This document shows, piece after piece, positions 60,205-64,000 of a stretch of DNA of 64,000 bases. The translations under genes and the position numbers were made by a program. The stretch is from Marinobacter changyiensis (GTDB lineage: Bacteria > Pseudomonadota > Gammaproteobacteria > Pseudomonadales > Oleiphilaceae), in NCBI RefSeq assembly GCF_009193265.1, contig NZ_VZZZ01000001.1:992001-1056000 (forward strand), given 5' to 3'. The notes under the pieces are model-generated. The model saw nothing but the letters and a program-made list of their open reading frames with translations, was not told where the DNA came from and made no database searches. Numbering within the stretch: position 1 is the first letter of the stretch; each line of letters begins with the position of its first letter.

Positions 60205-61437
60205 TCAATCCTTGGCGGAATCCGAGGCTGTCGCAACGGCATTGGCCACCATCTCGGCAGTAATCGCCGATAGGGTCCAGCCCAGATGTCCGTGCCCGGT
60301 ATTATAGAACACCGTCGGCAGGCGGCCCGGCCCGACCCGCGGCATCATGTTGGGGAGCATGGGACGCAGCCCCGCCCAAGGCACAACGCGCCGGGTACTG
60401 ACCCCCGGGAAACATTGCTCTACCCAGCGGGTAAGTGGCCGAATCCGGTCATCCCGGATATTGCGATTATAGCCGTTGAATTCCGCGGTGCCGGCGATAC
60501 GGAAACGGTTATCGCCGAGTCGGCTTGTCACCAGCTTGGTGGCATCGTCCAACAGGCTGACAATCGGCGCTGCTTTGCGGGAGGCTTCGTCGTCCAGTTC
60601 AACGGTAATGGAATAGCCTTTGACCGGATAGATGTTGACGCGGTCGCCCAGCTTCGCCGCCAGTGCCCGGCTACCCACGCCGGCACAGATCACCACGCCG
60701 TCAAAGGTATCGCGAATTTGCTGTTCGCCGTCAAGGGACGTGACCCAGGCATGGGTTGGATCCGCGCTAAGTTCGGTCACCGTGTGGCCATAATAGGTCT
60801 TGACCCCAAGACGCAGGATCGCCTCCGCCAGGCCGTTGGTGAATTTGTGGATATCGCCGGTGGAATCGCTCTCGGTGAAGAAGCCACCGTAATAGGTCCC
60901 GGCCAGGGTAGGTTCGATGCTGCGCATTTCATCGGGAGTGACCGCCCGGCGCTCTAGGCCGCCGGCGGCCAGCAGTTTCGAGACGTTCGCCGCGTGGTCG
61001 AAGCCGACCTTGTCACGATAGATGTGCAGTATGCCCTGCTTCTTCAGGTCAAAGTCGATGTTTTCTTCCTGCGCCCATTGAAACAGGTAGTCACGGGCGG
61101 CAATGGCCAGGCGGGCGGTTTCGGTGGTGTTTTTCTCGTACTGGGGTATGGCGGCAACAAACTCGGCAAACCAGCTCAGTTTGTGCCAGGAAGGCTTGGG
61201 GTTGACCAACAGCGGGGCATCGCTGTGGAACATCCACTTCATGCCCTTGGCCACGGTCTGCCAGTTGTTCCAGACCTCGGCATTGGAGGCCGATAGCTGA
61301 CCCCCGTTGGCGAAGGAGGTTTCCATTGCCGCATAGCGGTGCTTTTCGTAAAGGGTGATATCGAGGCCGCGCTTGGCCAGGGTGTAAGCGGTGGTGATAC
61401 CGGTGATACCACCGCCGATAACTGCAATTCGCTTCAT
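60205..61437 (-). CDS. D-amino acid dehydrogenase (DadA-like) or glycine oxidase
   Basis: A 410-residue FAD oxidoreductase: the N-terminal dinucleotide motif RIAVIGGGITGITTAYTLAK, ETSFANGGQLSASNAEVWNN (DadA signature), VKGYSITVELDDEASRKAAP and a C-terminal RPMLPNMMPRVGPGRLPTVF, YNTGHGHLGWTLSAITAEMV. DadA oxidises D-amino acids to 2-oxo acids at the inner membrane. Its leader has a tandem glycine riboswitch, so glycine or a glycine-related D-amino acid may be its substrate. It is divergent from a TRAP transporter. Confidence 0.9.
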   Translation of the reverse strand: MKRIAVIGGGITGITTAYTLAKRGLDITLYEKHRYAAMETSFANGGQLSASNAEVWNNWQTVAKGMKWMFHSDAPLLVNPKPSWHKLSWFAEFVAAIPQYEKNTTETARLAIAARDYLFQWAQEENIDFDLKKQGILHIYRDKVGFDHAANVSKLLAAGGLERRAVTPDEMRSIEPTLAGTYYGGFFTESDSTGDIHKFTNGLAEAILRLGVKTYYGHTVTELSADPTHAWVTSLDGEQQIRDTFDGVVICAGVGSRALAAKLGDRVNIYPVKGYSITVELDDEASRKAAPIVSLLDDATKLVTSRLGDNRFRIAGTAEFNGYNRNIRDDRIRPLTRWVEQCFPGVSTRRVVPWAGLRPMLPNMMPRVGPGRLPTVFYNTGHGHLGWTLSAITAEMVANAVATASDSAKD

Positions 61438-61490
61438 AGCAATCTCCAGGGAGCGTCCAGGGTTCCCTCTCTACACCAAGCGGTAGAAAG

Positions 61491-61698
61491 CACCCCTTCC
61501 GTCACTGGACCTGAGAGATTCACGCGCCGTTGTAGCGAAAACGGCCGCTTGCTCCTTCGGTGTGCCAACAGACGCAGTCGTCGGCAACTCTTCGGAAAGT
61601 CTTCATGCTAGCGGTCCGTTTGCCTGAGAGTTTCCGGGGCAGTTGCTCCTTCGGCGCCGATCGCATGTCGGTGCGATACAGTCTCTCCCGCTAACACC
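61491..61698 (-). promoter_or_regulatory. tandem glycine riboswitch
   Basis: Two aptamers in order on the minus strand. Aptamer 1 (61698-~61608): AGCGGGAGAGACTG, CGCCGAAGGAGCAA, CTCTCAGGCAAACGGACCGC. Aptamer 2 (~61600-61491): CACCGAAGGAGCAAGCGGCC and GAATCTCTCAGGTCCAGTGA. These are the hallmark gcvT-type motifs. The second ends about 55 bp before the dehydrogenase start; a CAGGGTTCCC/GGGAACCCTG-like region follows as possible expression platform. Glycine usually turns such switches on. Confidence 0.92.
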
Positions 61699-62141
61699 AA
61701 TGGCCTGCATTTAATGCCATTGTGCTTCGCAGCGTAACAAATAACTTTGTTGCGCAAAACCTCTACCTTAATTAACGCTTGACGATTATTGCTGCTCGCC
61801 ATCACCGGAGCCTCACCATGCATCCTTGTCATCCGCAGTTGTCTGATCTAGTGGTCGCTGACTGGCCCGGAGAAACTGCTTTTGCACCCATTATTGTCAC
61901 CTACCTGCAGGTTGCGATGATGCCAATATGCTCTCGGCGGTCAGGTTACCGAAACCTCCGCTCCATCGATTGCCTGTTACGTAAATAAATATAAACGTGT
62001 ACTTAGATTGCGATTGCGTCGAACTTAACTATGCTGACGCTATCTGCAATCTAAAAGTGAGGAATCCAGCTTCAAGCCTGTGCGGCGTGGTGTTATCAAG
62101 GCCGTTTGAGGATAAAAACAATAGAACACTATGAGGAAAAC
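61699..62141. other. divergent promoter region between the riboswitch and dctP
   Basis: About 440 bp with no supported gene. It must hold the promoters of the riboswitch RNA (leftward) and of the TRAP operon (rightward). No clear operator was seen. Confidence 0.5.
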
Positions 62142-63167
62142 ATGATGTTGAATACTGTCAGGAAACTCATGAAAACGCTGTCCACCCCAGCGCTCGCTCT
62201 GGGACTGGGGCTTAGCGTCGTAGCCGCTGATATCTCTGCCGCCGAATACAACTGGCGTTTCAGCAACCTGTACAGCCGGGGCACCGCTTTTGGCGAGCTT
62301 TACGAAAATCTGGGCAAGAACATCGAGCAGCTCTCTGACGGCCGAATCAAGGTACAGGTCCTCTACTCGGGCGAAGGGGTCGGCACCACCGGCCTGCTGG
62401 GCGCGGTAAAGTCCGGGCTGATCACCATGGGCGCCCCGTTCCAGTCGATGCACGCTGGAGAGCTGCCGGCTGGGGTCGTCGAGATCGGCCTGCCCGGCGG
62501 AACCGCCGATACCGACGAACTTTATAGCCTGTTCCACGAGAAGGGCTGGGGCGAGGTCCTGGAAGAGGCCTACGGCTCACAGGGAATGGTTTGGCTCGAA
62601 CCCTATATCCAGCCGCCGGTGTACATCCTGACCAAGGAACCGATCAAATCGGTGGAAGATTTCGAGGGTCTGAAGATCCGCGCCCCCGGTGCCTACGGCA
62701 AGTTTCTGCGTAACCTGGGGGCTGCCCCGGTTTCCATGGCCTGGAGCGAGATTTACACCAGCCTGGCCACCGGCGTCATCGACGGTTCCATCGGCAGCAA
62801 CATGATCGATCACCGCGACGGAAACCATGTTGAAGTCGCCAAGTACATGTACCCCTTGCCCCTGGCCGGCGCTCAGGTACTGCCGATCGTTGTTAATCGC
62901 AGTGACTGGAACAAGCTGCCCGATGACCTCAAGGAAGCCGTTCGCAAGGCCACCGAGATCCATGCCGAGGAGCAACTGACCAAGTCCAAGCAGTGGGAAA
63001 AAGAGGCTCTGGAAGATATGAAAGCCAAGGGACTGGAGTGGAGCCCGGAGCCAAGCGAAGCGGACAAGGAGGCATGGGCTGAAGCCAGCGCCACTCTGCG
63101 GGAAGAGTACGCCGCACAGGACAAGTACAGCAAGCAACTGATCGATATCCTGAATGCCAACGATTAA
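62142..63167 (+). CDS. dctP: TRAP transporter solute-binding protein (DctP type)
   Basis: A 341-residue protein from ATG 62142 after GAGGAAAAC. Signal peptide LSTPALALGLGLSVVAADIS, cleaved near AAEY. DctP features: YNWRFSNLYSRGTAFGELYE, GRIKVQVLYSGEGVGTTGLL, SVEDFEGLKIRAPGAYGKFL and APVSMAWSEIYTSLATGVID (with the carboxylate-binding Arg in IRAPG). The ligand is an organic acid, possibly amino-acid derived. First gene of dctPQM. Confidence 0.92.
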   Translation: MMLNTVRKLMKTLSTPALALGLGLSVVAADISAAEYNWRFSNLYSRGTAFGELYENLGKNIEQLSDGRIKVQVLYSGEGVGTTGLLGAVKSGLITMGAPFQSMHAGELPAGVVEIGLPGGTADTDELYSLFHEKGWGEVLEEAYGSQGMVWLEPYIQPPVYILTKEPIKSVEDFEGLKIRAPGAYGKFLRNLGAAPVSMAWSEIYTSLATGVIDGSIGSNMIDHRDGNHVEVAKYMYPLPLAGAQVLPIVVNRSDWNKLPDDLKEAVRKATEIHAEEQLTKSKQWEKEALEDMKAKGLEWSPEPSEADKEAWAEASATLREEYAAQDKYSKQLIDILNAND

Positions 63168-63221
63168 GCCGGTGCTACATGCAGGCTTAATCGGCCTCAG
63201 AAGCTGAAGAGGCCAGGAGGA

Positions 63222-63252
63222 GGCGGAAAGTACACGGTGCTTTCCGCCTTTT
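63222..63252 (+). terminator. hairpin between dctP and dctQ
   Basis: GGCGGAAAG-TACACGGTG-CTTTCCGCC followed by TTTT. It probably lowers expression of dctQM relative to the abundant binding protein. Confidence 0.8.
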
Positions 63253-63274
63253 ACATGATTTCAGGAGATCCCTT

Positions 63275-63823
63275 ATGTTCCATACTTTTCTGAGGGGGCT
63301 CTGCCACAGTATCGATATCATTGTCATGCTGACAGGCAAAGCAGCGGCCTACCTGATGCCTTTATTGGCCGGCATCGTCGCCTTTGAAGTATTCGCTCGC
63401 TACGTCCTTGACAGCCCTACCATCTGGGCCTACGACCTGTCGCTGTTTCTGTTCGGCTATGTCACAGCCCTGGGCGGCGCTTACGCCCAGCAGAAGCGGG
63501 CACACATCAACGTAGACATCCTCTACCTGAGGGTCTCACCCAAGACCAAGAGCGTCTTTAATGTTATCGGCTTCGCCATGGGCATCTTCTTCCTGATCAT
63601 TATCGTGAAGCTCAGCACGGGCAAGCTGCTGGAAGCCCTGGAGTACGATTACCGTCGCCAAAGCGAATGGGCGCCGCCCATGTATCACTTCTGGGTGATG
63701 ATGATCATCGCCTGCGCGCTCTTTATTGCCCAACTGGCGCGGGACACATTGAACGATATCTATTATCTGGCGACGGGCACGCCGCTACTGAAACAAAAAG
63801 AGGGAACCCATCATGGGCATTGA
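63275..63823 (+). CDS. dctQ: TRAP transporter small membrane subunit (DctQ type)
   Basis: A 182-residue protein with four membrane helices: AYLMPLLAGIVAFEVFARYV, LSLFLFGYVTALGGAYAQQK, SVFNVIGFAMGIFFLIIIVK and MYHFWVMMIIACALFIAQLA. FARYVLDSPTIWAYDLSLFL and GGAYAQQKRAHINVDIL are DctQ signatures. Its 3' end overlaps dctM by 11 bp. Confidence 0.92.
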   Translation: MFHTFLRGLCHSIDIIVMLTGKAAAYLMPLLAGIVAFEVFARYVLDSPTIWAYDLSLFLFGYVTALGGAYAQQKRAHINVDILYLRVSPKTKSVFNVIGFAMGIFFLIIIVKLSTGKLLEALEYDYRRQSEWAPPMYHFWVMMIIACALFIAQLARDTLNDIYYLATGTPLLKQKEGTHHGH

Positions 63824-64000
63824 ACTGCTGACCGGGGTGCTGCTGCTGTGCATCCTGATCTTCTTCGCCCTGGGCGCCCCCGTGGGTCTCGCTCTTGGTG
63901 GAATCGCCATGGCGATCGGCTACATGACCTGGGGCGACGGCATCTTTAACGTCATTCCCACGACCCTGGAATCGACCTTTTTCAGTTTTATCCTGCTGGC
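63813..64000 (+). CDS. dctM: TRAP transporter large membrane subunit (DctM type), partial
   Basis: A frame from ATG 63813 (after AGGGAA) runs off the window: GIELLTGVLLLCILIFFALG, APVGLALGGIAMAIGYMTWG and VIPTTLESTFFSFILL, the start of a DctM permease. Completes the dctPQM operon. Confidence 0.88.
   Translation, partial: MGIELLTGVLLLCILIFFALGAPVGLALGGIAMAIGYMTWGDGIFNVIPTTLESTFFSFILL

Noticed and set aside
1-64000. CRISPR arrays, tRNA or rRNA genes
   Set aside because: No regularly spaced direct repeats, tRNA-like cloverleaf or rRNA sequence was noticed by eye; a tRNAscan/Infernal run would settle this.

Overview
The window looks like chromosome from a marine or halophilic gammaproteobacterium, with Marinobacter or a close relative as my best guess. 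The reasons are the moderately GC-rich core and the gene content: NhaB and Kef/NhaR ion antiporters, a SulP/Usp pair, DUF3047, a TRAP transporter, and class Ia nrdAB under NrdR-like boxes and a B12 riboswitch. This is inference from gene content; no rRNA or other species marker is present.

The main feature is the debris of integrons. Array A (about 0.96-5.5 kb) lies left of an integron-integrase pseudogene (intI-A, 5596-6226, +). Array B (about 36.5-47.5 kb) lies left of a second one (intI-B, 47656-48366, +), which has an in-frame internal deletion but keeps a perfect LexA box. Both arrays read on the minus strand away from their integrase, as in a normal integron. They consist of short, often AT-rich genes separated by attC-like palindromes whose outer motif (xxxTAAC) often supplies the stop codon. 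A third, integrase-less cassette group with toxin-antitoxin genes lies at 56.6-57.95 kb. Array A is badly decayed: a TGA in the 2.1 kb gene, a TAG in the DUF4440 gene, a TAG in brnT and a frameshift in a Stf0 sulfotransferase. Array B holds a MAPEG protein, a ParE stub, a GDCCVxC-like stub, a family 3 solute-binding protein, a reversed high-GC subtilisin, a nitronate monooxygenase and several unknowns. An IS1111-type (IS110 family) element has inserted into one attC, and related IS ends remain at two further places.

Core regions. 6.3-15.9 kb: a small hypothetical, kef-nhaR, DUF3047, a lipase-like hydrolase pair, usp-sulP and nhaB. 16.2-24.4 kb: a Glu/Leu dehydrogenase, a TauD / quinone-oxidoreductase / cysteine-dioxygenase-like group, a secreted lipase and a ligD remnant. 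24.6-36.5 kb: a DUF998 protein, an AraC regulator divergent from a methyltransferase, a large secreted PA-domain protein, a Nudix CoA pyrophosphatase, remnants (DUF938, IS3, ICMT), a two-component system with a His/Asp-rich sensor beside a secreted target and cytochrome b561, a sulfurtransferase and RidA. 48.4-52.8 kb: nrdBA. 53-56.5 kb: a lipoprotein hydrolase, then a GST plus CoA-transferase. 58.5-64 kb: a cysteine synthase-glutaredoxin fusion, a D-amino-acid dehydrogenase under a tandem glycine riboswitch, and a divergent TRAP operon running off the right edge.

The window is unusually rich in gene remnants made by deletion (two integrases, nrdB, ligD, ICMT, DUF938, a decarboxylase, several toxins). 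The 3' end of nrdB and an nrd-type promoter survive as a scar at 9.66-9.8 kb, a few kb from intI-A; the intact nrdBA sits directly beside intI-B. This suggests the two integrons arose by duplication of, or exchange at, the same chromosomal neighbourhood.
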